Of a stretch of 64,000 bases of DNA, positions 47,221 through 56,200 are shown in pieces. Origin of the DNA: Streptomyces albogriseolus. Lineage in GTDB: Bacteria > Actinomycetota > Actinomycetes > Streptomycetales > Streptomycetaceae. The translations under genes and the position numbers were made by a program. The stretch covers positions 496,001 through 560,000 of the forward strand of contig BMVA01000001.1 of NCBI GenBank assembly GCA_014650475.1, read 5' to 3'. The notes beneath the pieces are model-generated. The model was not told the origin of the DNA. It saw only the letters and a program-made list of their open reading frames with translations, and did no database searches. Position 1 is the first letter of the stretch. Every line of letters starts with the position of its first letter.

Positions 47221-48217
47221 TACGCGGCCCGGCACCGGCAGCAGCGGAGAGCCCCGGTGCTCGCGGTGTGACGGCGCCGTCCGGGCCGTAGCCGAAGCGG
47301 ATCAGCACGTGCGGGTGGCACCGCTTGTGTCGCGGGAGGGCGGTCGCGGCCCGCAGATCGGGCCATTCCATGGCCTGGTGCAGGAGTGAGGTGCGCAGCC
47401 CGTGGGCGGTTGCCGTGAGGAGGACGTACTGCAGGGCCTGACCCGCCCTCAGCCAGTCCTCCCGCCGGTCGTGTGCCGTCCACAGCAGACCGAGCTGGAC
47501 ATGGCGTTCGAACCACAGGGCCGGCCGGCGGACGGCGCGGAGGGGGCCGGTGAAGTCCCGCATCGGCATCCGCCCGGCCGCGTCCGGCGGGCCGAGGGCC
47601 GTGACGGGGATGCCGTAGGAGGAGTCCCTTCCTGGCGCGGTGATCCAGGTGAGGGTTTCGGCGGTGCGGTCCCGGTGGGCGTGGTTGCGTGCCTCGGCGG
47701 CGGCAGTGGGGCGCAGCAGCCGCCGTGTTCCGGCGATGTCCGGTACGTGCAGGCGGGCGCCGGCGGCGTGGGCCGCCGCCGTCATCTCCGCCACGATCGG
47801 CTCGGGCACCGGGCGGCCGGTGAACGGCATCCGGCTCGTGTGCCGCCGCGCGATGGCTTCGTAGAGACCGGGGTCCGCCGGCTGGTCCTCCGCGTCCACG
47901 GAACCGGTGAGTCGTACGGTGGCCAGCAGGCCGGGCTCGTACGGGTCCGGCAGCAGCCTCACCTCCGGTCGCCGGCCGAGGTGAAGGGCGGCGAGGCGGA
48001 GGTTGAAGACCGCGGCGCCCACGGACAGGTACTGGGCGCGGTGCAGGGGATCGGTCAGCGGGAGTGTGCGCTGCGGCGCGGAACGGACCTCCAGCACCTG
48101 GTGGTGGACGTCGAGACCGAAGCGCCAGGGCTGTGTGTTGTGGATCGACGGTGCTGCCACGGCGGCCGCCAGGAGCGATTCCACGGTGGCTGCGTCAAGT
48201 GCGTCTCGGGTGCGCAT
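47195..48217 (-). CDS. Acg-family nitroreductase-like flavoprotein
   Basis: 340 residues. The start ALDAATVESLLAAAVAAPSIHNTQPWRF is the nitroreductase/Acg signature; later blocks (ARRHTSRMPFTGRPVP, QALQYVLLTATAHGLRTSLLHQAMEWPDLR) match the duplicated Acg family named after mycobacterial Rv2032, a dormancy-regulon protein thought to sequester FMN. I chose ATG at 48217 with AGGAGG close by; an ATG 39 bases upstream overlaps the copD stop and would add a Glu-run N-terminus. It is last in the radical SAM-nirK-copD string. Confidence 0.88.
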   Translation of the reverse strand: MRTRDALDAATVESLLAAAVAAPSIHNTQPWRFGLDVHHQVLEVRSAPQRTLPLTDPLHRAQYLSVGAAVFNLRLAALHLGRRPEVRLLPDPYEPGLLATVRLTGSVDAEDQPADPGLYEAIARRHTSRMPFTGRPVPEPIVAEMTAAAHAAGARLHVPDIAGTRRLLRPTAAAEARNHAHRDRTAETLTWITAPGRDSSYGIPVTALGPPDAAGRMPMRDFTGPLRAVRRPALWFERHVQLGLLWTAHDRREDWLRAGQALQYVLLTATAHGLRTSLLHQAMEWPDLRAATALPRHKRCHPHVLIRFGYGPDGAVTPRAPGLSAAAGAGPRITTGRVSP

Positions 48218-48252
48218 GCTGCCTCCTTCTTCTTCTTCTTCGTGGCCGCGGC

Positions 48253-48699
48253 TCATGTGGCGGGCAGGGCGGTGGCGAGCAGGACGACGCCGAGTGAGCC
48301 GACAAGGGAGACGACCGCCAGGGACCTGGCAAGCTCGGCGCGGCCCTTCGCGTGCGCGATGCCGTGTCCGGCCGCGGCCAGCATCACCACCGCGAACAGG
48401 GCGAGTTTGGCGGCCAGGGTGCGGCCGTAGCCGGGTTCGGCGAGCGAGGCCCAGGTGACTCCCCGGTGCCAGGCCATCGCCCAGCCGGTGGCCAGTTGCA
48501 CGGGCAGGAACACCGCCCCGGTGAGCATCCCGAACCGGCGGCCCGCCGCGGCGGTGAAGCGGTCCTTGGCCTCCGGGCCGAGCAGACGGCGGGCCAGCGG
48601 CAGGATCACCAGGGTGAGGGCCAGCTGGCCGCCGACCCACAGGGCGGCGCCGGCCACGTGCGCGAAACGCACCAGGGACCACCAGCCGACGGTGTCCAT
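48253..48699 (-). CDS. CopD-like membrane protein
   Basis: 148 residues with four membrane helices, in the order of the CopD/PcoD copper-import family (FAHVAGAALWVGGQLALTLVILP; GRRFGMLTGAVFLPVQLATGW; AAKLALFAVVMLAAAGHGIAH; SLAVVSLVGSLGVVLLATAL). The His in the first and third helices could bind copper or haem. Its ATG overlaps the nirK stop (ATGA), so it is translated with the copper nitrite reductase and may help supply copper to it. Confidence 0.82.
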   Translation of the reverse strand: MDTVGWWSLVRFAHVAGAALWVGGQLALTLVILPLARRLLGPEAKDRFTAAAGRRFGMLTGAVFLPVQLATGWAMAWHRGVTWASLAEPGYGRTLAAKLALFAVVMLAAAGHGIAHAKGRAELARSLAVVSLVGSLGVVLLATALPAT

Positions 48700-51344
48700 C
48701 ACCTGCTCACCTCCACCGTTCCGTGCGCGCCGGCCTCGGCGTGACGCATGTCGTGGTCGACGAACGGGTAGTGGCCGGCCTCGGGGAACGTCGTCTCGGC
48801 GAAGCCGCCCTGCGCCGGGGCCAGGTCCAGCACCTGTGCGCCGCCCGCGTCGCCGGGCTTCAGCGTGTAGGCGCCTTCCTTGTACACGGTGTCGAAGACG
48901 GTGCCGACGACGTGGAAGGCGACGCCGTCGCTCGGCCCGGCCGCGATCACCCAGAACCGGGCCCGCTCGCCCGCCTTCACCGTGAGCGGCTCCTTCGCGT
49001 ACTGGGCCGCGATGCCGTTGAACACCCAGGCGTCCGGGGTGTTCTGACGCATCTTCGTCACCTGGGCCGTGCTGCCGGGTGTGCCGAGGTACAGCTCGGA
49101 GGAGACCAGCACGTACTCGTGGTCGACCTTCGCCAGGCCCGGCGGGTCGATGATCACGGCGCCGTACATGCCGTTTCCCATGTGCTGGAGCATCGGCGCG
49201 GTGCTGCAGTGGTACAGCCATGCTCCGGCCTTCTCGGCGCGGAACCGGTAGACCAGCCGCTCCCCCGGGTCGAGGGTGCGCATGGGCTCGTCGGGGGCGA
49301 GGGCGCCGGCGTGGAAATCGATGCCGTGGCCCATGCCGGTGTCGTCGTTGACCAGGGTGATCTCGAAGACGTCGCCCACCTTGCCGCGCAGGGTGGGGCC
49401 GGGTGCGCTGCCGCCGAAGGTCCACATCTGCTGTTTCACGCCTGGTGCGACCTCCACCGTCGTGTGGGCGGCGTGCAGTTCGGTCCTGTGGACCGTGCCG
49501 CCCGGCGCGGGGGCGAGGCCGGCGTCGCGTGAATGCCAGGTGTCGGAGAAGTCGGCGGTGAGATCCAGCCCGTCCGGGGTGGCGACGGCCGAGTGCCCGC
49601 CGTGACCGTCCGCGTGTCCGGCCGTGGCGTCCTTCGCCGTGCCCTTCACGACGATGTCCATGGTCATCCCGGCGGCCCGGTGTCCGGGCAGGGTGCACCA
49701 CGCCGCGCGGTCCCCGGTGATGGTTCCCAGGTCGAGGGTGTGGCTGTCGCCCGTGCCGAGCATCGGAGTGGACGGGCCGGACTCGACCTTGAGGTCGTGA
49801 CGCCGGGCGTCGGCGTTGGTGACCTTCAGCCGCAGCGCCGTTCCCTCGGTGACCTCGATCCGGCCCGGACGGATGCGCAGGTCGGCGAGGGTCACCTCGA
49901 CCGTGCGGTGCGCGGCCGCGGTCCCGCTTCCCGCCGCGGAGGCGACGGCCGGGTCGCCGGTGTCGCCCCCGCTGTTGGCCACGAGCACGGCCAGCACGGT
50001 CAGGACGACGCCCGCGGCCGTGCCCCACAGCGCGGGGCGCCCGGACGCACCGGCGGTCCCCGCGTCCTGGGACGCCTTACGGCCACCGCGGACGAGTGCC
50101 GGCACCGCGAGGGTGAGGAACGCGGCCCCGGCCAGCGCGGCCAGCAGTGTGCCGGTCGTGGCGGCGGGGCCGGGCAGCGGGAGCGCGACGAGCGCCGCGC
50201 CGGTGTTGAGGGTCGCCAGCCGCGGCAGCCAGCCCCGTTCGAGCAACGCCCGTACGGCGGCCCGGTCTTCGGGGCCGCTGCTGAGGACGACCGGGAGCAG
50301 ATAGGTGAGGGCGCCGATGAGGACCTGGGCGACGAAGCCGATGAGCAGCACCGGCAGCAGCGCGTCGATCTCGGCCTGTGCTTCCGCGAGCGGCCGGGCG
50401 GCGAGCCATGCCAGGTCGGCCGCCGCGGCGATCAGCAGCCAGCAGGTGCCCGTGGCGAGCATCCAGGCCGCTGCCGCGGAGACGGGACGGCTGCCGCGTA
50501 CGGTACGGACGAGCAGGTGGACGGCGAGGGCCGCGCCCGCCACGTAGAGGGCGAGGCCCGCCGCGGCGGGCCGGCGCCACCCGAGGACCAGAGCGGCGGC
50601 CGCGACCAGGAGTCCGCTGCCGGTGAGCCACAGCACCCATCGGGACACCTTGGCGGTGCGGTCCCTCATCCGTACGCCCAGCACGGTCGGCCACAGCATG
50701 AACAGCGTGCCCAGGACGGGCAGACCGATCCAGCCGAGCAACGTGACGTGGATGTGCGCCAGGCGCAGTCCCGCGTACCGGTCGGGCCCGCCGGCCCCGC
50801 CGCCCGACAGCATCCAGCCCAGGACGGCGTCGGCGATCAGGGCAGCGGTGGCCGCCCGGTAGTAGGAGACGATCGGCTTGAGCCGTCCGCCGAGCGCGCC
50901 CCGCCCCAGGCTAACCAGCATCATCAGGTGCGCGCCGGCCGCGGCCACCAGCAACGCGGCGGAGACGGCGGTCAGCACGGGAGTGGCGGTCCACACACCG
51001 GTGATCAGCCCGGCCACGGCGAGGTTGGCCGTCGTGAGCCGGGCGGTGCTCCAGCGCTCGTCGGGGATCTTCGCGTGCAGCAGTGCGACGGCGAAATGCT
51101 CGCTCCACACCAGGACGGCGGTGGTGACGGCACCGAGCAGGAACAGGTGCACGGACGTCCAGCGGGCCACCGGCACGGTCTCCTGCGCCGCGGCCGCGAG
51201 CAGGGCCAGGGCCAGCCACGCCACGACCAGGACGTGGGCGCGCAGATGCCGGGACTTCACTCCGGACGCTCTGAACCTGCTGGGGTACCTGGCCGGCCCG
51301 CTCGCGTCGCCTGTCCCGGTGGGCCCGCCGGCGATGGTGGTCAT
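48699..51344 (-). CDS. nirK: Three-part copper nitrite reductase: membrane module + cupredoxin + NirK
   Basis: 881 residues. Residues about 35-457 form about 12 membrane helices with several His (RWTSVHLFLLGAV, LAHIHVTLLGWIGLPVLGTL), resembling haem-copper/NnrS-type membrane domains. Residues about 480-568 are a plastocyanin-like domain with type-1 ligands His516, Cys550, His555, Met560. Residues about 600-881 are a NirK body with all expected ligands: type-1 His673, Cys713, His721, Met726; type-2 His678, His712, His864; catalytic Asp676 and His811. It should reduce nitrite to NO, the membrane and cupredoxin parts probably feeding electrons. Start at 51344 (GAGGAG just upstream) overlaps the radical SAM stop. 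Confidence 0.9.
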   Translation of the reverse strand: MTTIAGGPTGTGDASGPARYPSRFRASGVKSRHLRAHVLVVAWLALALLAAAAQETVPVARWTSVHLFLLGAVTTAVLVWSEHFAVALLHAKIPDERWSTARLTTANLAVAGLITGVWTATPVLTAVSAALLVAAAGAHLMMLVSLGRGALGGRLKPIVSYYRAATAALIADAVLGWMLSGGGAGGPDRYAGLRLAHIHVTLLGWIGLPVLGTLFMLWPTVLGVRMRDRTAKVSRWVLWLTGSGLLVAAAALVLGWRRPAAAGLALYVAGAALAVHLLVRTVRGSRPVSAAAAWMLATGTCWLLIAAAADLAWLAARPLAEAQAEIDALLPVLLIGFVAQVLIGALTYLLPVVLSSGPEDRAAVRALLERGWLPRLATLNTGAALVALPLPGPAATTGTLLAALAGAAFLTLAVPALVRGGRKASQDAGTAGASGRPALWGTAAGVVLTVLAVLVANSGGDTGDPAVASAAGSGTAAAHRTVEVTLADLRIRPGRIEVTEGTALRLKVTNADARRHDLKVESGPSTPMLGTGDSHTLDLGTITGDRAAWCTLPGHRAAGMTMDIVVKGTAKDATAGHADGHGGHSAVATPDGLDLTADFSDTWHSRDAGLAPAPGGTVHRTELHAAHTTVEVAPGVKQQMWTFGGSAPGPTLRGKVGDVFEITLVNDDTGMGHGIDFHAGALAPDEPMRTLDPGERLVYRFRAEKAGAWLYHCSTAPMLQHMGNGMYGAVIIDPPGLAKVDHEYVLVSSELYLGTPGSTAQVTKMRQNTPDAWVFNGIAAQYAKEPLTVKAGERARFWVIAAGPSDGVAFHVVGTVFDTVYKEGAYTLKPGDAGGAQVLDLAPAQGGFAETTFPEAGHYPFVDHDMRHAEAGAHGTVEVSR

Positions 51345-52606
51345 GCCACTCCTCGGTGCTGGTCCGGACCCGCGTCGCCGTCCTCGTGCGGGGTGTTCCT
51401 GCCGTCGGCGGCGCCGGGCAGCAGCGCGGCCAGCTCCGCCTGGTGGGGGAAGGATCCGGGGACGTATCCGCACCACGGTTCCTCGGCGTACGGGTCACCG
51501 GTGACGCCGTAGGCGCGCGATCGCGAGCCGCCGCAGACACGGCGGAACTCGCACGCTCCGCACCGCCCGCCCAGCCGGTCGGCGTCCCGCAGTCCGGTGA
51601 ACAGCTCGGAGGTGCGGTAGATCTCCGGGAGCGGTGTCTCGCGGACGCTTCCGGCGCCGAGCGGCAGGAAGCCGCTGGGGTGCACGGTGCCGGTGTGGGA
51701 GATGAAGACGAAGCCGCGGCCCGCGTTGACGTCCAGGGGCGGGCGTCGCGTCCGGCGCGCTGCGGCGTCCAGGCCCAGCTCGGCGGCCCGCTCGCGCAAC
51801 TCCCGGTACAGCGGCCCGAGTCCGAGCACCGCCACATGGTCGTCGCCGGTGGCGGCGAGGACCCGTCGCTGCAGGGCGACGCGGCGGAAGTGGTGGGCCT
51901 CGGTGGTCTTGGCGGGCACGGTCAGGCCGACGTCGTGGACGAAGTTGAGCACGTCCTCCGTCTCCGCCGGGGTGAGTGCGCCGAGGGTGCGGCCACGGCC
52001 GGTGGGCACCAGGAAGAAGGCGCTCCACAGCATCGCGCCGTGCTCGGCGACCAGACGGACGATGTCGGGGAGGTCGTGCAGGTTGTGCCGGGCGACCGTG
52101 GTGTTGATCTGCACTTTCATGCCGAGGGCGCGTGCGGTGTCCCAGGCGTCCAGGGTCCAGCGGAACACCCCGGGCACACCGCGGAAGGTGTCGTGGAGGT
52201 CGGCGGTGGAGCCGTCCAGGCTCAGTGAGAGGCCGACCGCGCCGGCCGCGTGCAGCTCCCGCAGCCGCTCGGGGGTGAGCGTCGGCGTGCCGGAGGGTGA
52301 CACCGCGACACGGACGCCGATCTCCCTTCCGTGCACGATGAGTTCGGTCAGGTCGGGGCGCTGGAACGGGTCGCCGCCGGTGATCACGAACAGCGGCGCG
52401 GGCCGGCCGAAGGAGGCCACCTGGTCCAGCAGGTCCTTCGCGGCAGCGGTGTCCAGCTCGCGCGGGTCGCGGTCGGGCACGGCCTCGGCGCGGCAGTGCA
52501 GGCAGGCCAGCGGGCAGGCCCGGGTGGACTCCCAGATGACGATGAAGGGCCGCTCCCCCGCGTCGTGCCGCTGCCGTCGGACGGGCTGCTGGGCGGTGGC
52601 GTTCAT
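51341..52606 (-). CDS. Radical SAM/SPASM protein (NirJ-like)
   Basis: 421 residues. The radical SAM cluster is CPLACLHC (Cys31, Cys35, Cys38), with the SAM-binding GGDPF motif and LSLSLDGSTADLHDTFRG. The C-terminal SPASM-type cysteines are CGACEFRRVCGG and a later EPWCGY. The closest families I recall are NirJ of haem d1 synthesis and peptide-maturing SPASM enzymes. No cytochrome cd1 gene is present; instead it overlaps nirK by four bases (ATGA), so it probably serves nirK or the small upstream ORF. Confidence 0.88.
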   Translation of the reverse strand: MNATAQQPVRRQRHDAGERPFIVIWESTRACPLACLHCRAEAVPDRDPRELDTAAAKDLLDQVASFGRPAPLFVITGGDPFQRPDLTELIVHGREIGVRVAVSPSGTPTLTPERLRELHAAGAVGLSLSLDGSTADLHDTFRGVPGVFRWTLDAWDTARALGMKVQINTTVARHNLHDLPDIVRLVAEHGAMLWSAFFLVPTGRGRTLGALTPAETEDVLNFVHDVGLTVPAKTTEAHHFRRVALQRRVLAATGDDHVAVLGLGPLYRELRERAAELGLDAAARRTRRPPLDVNAGRGFVFISHTGTVHPSGFLPLGAGSVRETPLPEIYRTSELFTGLRDADRLGGRCGACEFRRVCGGSRSRAYGVTGDPYAEEPWCGYVPGSFPHQAELAALLPGAADGRNTPHEDGDAGPDQHRGVA

Positions 52607-52767
52607 CGCGCGGTCCTTCCCAGCGCCCGGGGGCTGTGTCCGGCCGCCCTGGAGTCAGGGCAGACGAGGCGGGCGGCCGGACGGTGACCGGGCCGGACCG
52701 TGCGCGGCGCCCACCGCGAGGGACAGCGGTGGAATCGGCATCGAGGGCGGTCGATGTGGTCGTGCAC
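52603..52767 (-). CDS. Candidate 54-residue His/Cys peptide before the radical SAM gene
   Basis: A GTG start with GGAGG seven bases before it opens a 54-codon frame, MHDHIDRPRCRFHRCPSRW continuing as an Arg/Pro-rich tail with a further Cys. Its TGA overlaps the radical SAM ATG (ATGA). The ribosome-binding site, coupling and His/Cys-rich head suggest a real gene, possibly a leader peptide, a metal-binding peptide or a substrate of the radical SAM enzyme. Caution: every ATGA start offers a stop in that frame, and GC3 bias cannot discriminate here. Confidence 0.4.
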   Translation of the reverse strand: MHDHIDRPRCRFHRCPSRWAPRTVRPGHRPAARLVCPDSRAAGHSPRALGRTAR

Positions 52768-52846
52768 GGCGTTACCTCCGGATCGGTCGCCGTCAGCATC
52801 CACCGGCGGCGGCGGTCCGCGCGGCCGCCGATGGTCTTGTCGAACA

Positions 52847-52860
52847 GGGCCGTTGGTCCC
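52847..52860. promoter_or_regulatory. DevR/OsdR-like palindrome
   Basis: GGGCCGTTGGTCCC, exact match, about 85 bases upstream of the small ORF start; likely serves the nirK string. Confidence 0.45.
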
Positions 52861-53178
52861 TCTGCGCGGCAGGCGCGGAGGGCCGGACGGACCGTCGGAG
52901 AGGCGACGGCGCGGGTGGGGTCCCCTGTGGCGGCCTGGCACCCGGAGGAGACGGAGTTTCCGGTCCCGTCCGCGCGCACCGCCGCAGGTCGAGGACGGTG
53001 CGGCAAGCGGGGTGTCAGGGCGTCCGCGGTGGTCGCCAGGACGGGCTCCCAGGCCGGTCGGTGCGGCGTCGAGGCCCGGGCCGGCGGTGACTGAGCCGCA
53101 GCCGCCGGGCTTCGGGGCCGCGTTCGCGGCACTCCACGGCGAAGGCTCCCGGGTTGCCCCGTGCCGGAACCCTCCACC

Positions 53179-53192
53179 GGGACCTTGGGCCC
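53179..53192. promoter_or_regulatory. DevR/OsdR-like palindrome, distal site of narG copy 2
   Basis: GGGACCTTGGGCCC, exact match, centred about 100 bases before the narG ATG and 54 bases (about five helical turns) from the proximal site. Confidence 0.5.
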
Positions 53193-53232
53193 TCATGCGA
53201 CCTGCGGGACCGGGCCGGAAGGCCGTCCGGCA

Positions 53233-53276
53233 GGGACCGCCGGCCCAGGCGGGACGCGGGGTGCGCCGCCTAGCGT
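53233..53276 (+). promoter_or_regulatory. Proximal DevR-like site and -10 box of narG copy 2
   Basis: GGGACCGCCGGCCC (53233-53246, exact) is centred about 45 bases before the narG ATG. TAGCGT (53271-53276) ends eight bases before that ATG, which would put the transcription start at or one or two bases before the start codon. Confidence 0.5.
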
Positions 53277-53284
53277 TCTCGGCC

Positions 53285-56200
53285 ATGGAGAACGATCAGA
53301 ACGCACGGCGTGAGCCGCTGCGCGCCGGTGAAAGCTGGCCGCTGGCCGCCCGCAGGCTGCTCACCCGCCGCGAGGTGTCCGCCGACGGGCGCGCCGTGTT
53401 CGGCACGGGCGATCCCTCGTGGGAGGGCTTCTACCGCGACCGGTGGTCGCACGACAAGGTGGTGCGCTCCACGCACGGGGTGAACTGCACGGGCTCGTGC
53501 TCGTGGATGGTGTACGTCAAGGACGGCATCATCACCTGGGAGCACCAGGCCACCGACTACCCGTCGATCGGCACGGACTGCCCCGAGTACGAGCCGCGCG
53601 GCTGCCCCCGCGGAGCGTCGTTCTCCTGGTACACCTACTCCCCCAGCCGGGTCCGCTACCCGTATGTGCGCGGCGCGCTGCTGAAGCTGTGGCGGGAGGC
53701 CCGCAAGCGGCTGGGCGACCCGGTGGCCGCGTGGGCCGAGATCACGTCCGACCCGGCGAAGGCGCGGGCGTACAAGCGGGCTCGCGGCAAGGGCGGTCTG
53801 GTGCGCGCCGACTGGGACGAGGTGAGCGAGCTGATCGCCGCCGCCCAGGTGCACACGGTCAAGGAGTACGGCCCGGACCGGGTCGCGGGTTTCTCGCCCA
53901 TCCCGGCGATGTCGATGGCGTCCTTCGCGGCCGGCGCGCGGTTCCACTCGCTGATCGGCGGCACCCTGCTGTCGTTCTACGACTGGTACGCCGACCTGCC
54001 GATCGCCTCGCCGCAGGTCTTCGGCGACCAGACGGACGTGCCGGAGGCGGCCGACTGGTGGAACGCCGGCTATCTGATCATGTGGGGCTCCAACATCCCC
54101 GTGACCCGTACGCCGGACGCGCACTTCCTGACCGAGACCCGTTACAACGGCACCAAGGTCGTCGCGGTCAGCCCGGACTACGCCGACAACGTCAAGCACG
54201 CCGACGAATGGCTCGCCCCGCATCCCGGCACCGACGGGGCGCTGGCGATGGCCATGGGGCACGTGATCCTGCGCGAGTTCCTCGTCGACCGCGAAGTCCC
54301 CTACTTCCAGGACTATCTGCGCACGTTCACCGACGCGCCGTTCCTGGTGACCCTGCGCGAGCACGACCGGGGACTCGTTCCCGACGGGTTCCTGACCGCC
54401 GCCGACCTCGGCCTGGACGGCGAGGAGAACGCGGAGTCCAAGACCGTCCTCCTGGACCGGGCCACGGGCGAGCCCGTGGTCCCCGGCGGCTCGCTCGGCT
54501 TCCGGTGGGGGGAGGCCGGGCGAGGCCGCTGGAACCTCGAGCTGGGTGACACGGTGCCCGAGTTGAGCCTTCTGGAGCGTGCGGAGGACACGGCCGAGGT
54601 CGCGCTGCCCCGCTTCGACGAGGGAACCACCGAGGGCGGTTCGTTCATGGTCCGGGGCGTCCCGGTCCGCCGGATCGGCGGACGGCTCGTCACCACCGTC
54701 TTCGACCTGATGCTGGCCCAGTACGGCGTGCACCGCCCGGGCCTTCCGGGAAGCTGGCCGTCGTCGTACGAGGACGCCTCCGAGCCGTACACCCCTGCCT
54801 GGCAGGAGACGATCACCTCCGTGCCGGCCGGGCAGGCGGCCCGGATCGCCCGGGAGTTCGCCCGCAACGCCGAGCGCACCCAGGGCCGTTCGATGATCGC
54901 GCTGGGCGCCGGCACCAACCACTGGTTCCACTCGGACACCATCTACCGGGCCTTCCTGGCGCTGACGACCATGACCGGCTGCCAGGGCGTCAACGGCGGG
55001 GGCTGGGCGCACTACGTCGGCCAGGAGAAGGTCCGCCCGGTCACCGGGCAGCAGCATCTGTCCTTCGCCTTCGACTGGCAGCGGCCCACCCGGCACATGG
55101 CAGGCACCTCGTACTGGTATCTGAACTCCGACCAGTGGCGCTACGAGGCGTTCGGGCCCGACGAGCTGGCCTCCCCGCTCGGCGACGGCCGGTTCAAGGG
55201 CAAGGCGTTCGCGGACTGCCTGGCGCAGGCCGTGCGGCTGGGCTGGACTCCCGGTCACCCCGGCTTCAACCGCAATCCCCTCGACCTGACCGACGAAGCG
55301 GCCGCCGCCGGGCGTCCGGTCGCCGAGCACATCGTGGACGAGCTGAAGTCCGGGCGGCTGCGGTTCGCCGCCGAAGACCCCGACGACCCGGCGAATTTCC
55401 CGCGCGTGCTGACCGTGTGGCGGGCGAACCTGCTGGGTTCGTCGGGCAAGGGCAACGAGTACTTCCTGCGTCATCTGCTGGGCACCGACGCGGCAGTCCG
55501 CTCCGCGGAGACCCCGGCCGAGCTCCGGCCGAAGGACGTGGTGTGGCGGGACGAGGCGCCCGAGGGCAAGCTCGACCTGCTGGTCACCATGGACTTCCGG
55601 ATGACCTCCACCAGCCTCCTCTCCGACGTCGTCCTGCCGGCCGCGACCTGGTACGAGAAGGACGACCTGTCCTCCACGGACATGCATCCCTTCGTGCACG
55701 CCTTCACCCCGGCCATCGCCCCGCCCTGGCAGGCCCGCACCGACTACGACACGTTCCTGACCATGGCCGACCGGTTCAGCGAGCTGGCGGCCGAGCACCT
55801 GGGCACGCGTACCGACGTCCTGACGGTTCCGCTGCTGCACGACACCCCCGACGAACTCGCCCAGCCGGGCGGGGTGGTGCGGGACTGGAAGACCGGCGAG
55901 TGCGAGCCGGTCCCGGGCCGGACCATGCCCAAGCTGGTCGTCGTCGAACGGGACTACGCCGCGATCGCGCAGAAGATGCGTGCCGTCGGCCCGCTGCTGG
56001 ACACCCTGGGCACCACCACCAAGGGCATCACCGTCCACCCCGACCAGGAGATCGAGGAGCTGCGGCACCGCAACGGCACCGTCCGGGACGGGGTCGCCGC
56101 CGGACGGCCCTCGCTCGCCACCGCCTCCGACATGTGCGAGGCGATCCTCGCCCTGTCCGGCACCACCAACGGACGCCTGGCCACCGAAGGCTTCCGGGCG

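Larger units (their letters stand above)
52768..53284. other. Divergent control region of the nirK string and nar copy 2
   Basis: About 517 bases without a credible gene. It contains three exact DevR-like sites (52847-52860, 53179-53192, 53233-53246) and a likely -10 box TAGCGT (53271-53276). Confidence 0.6.
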
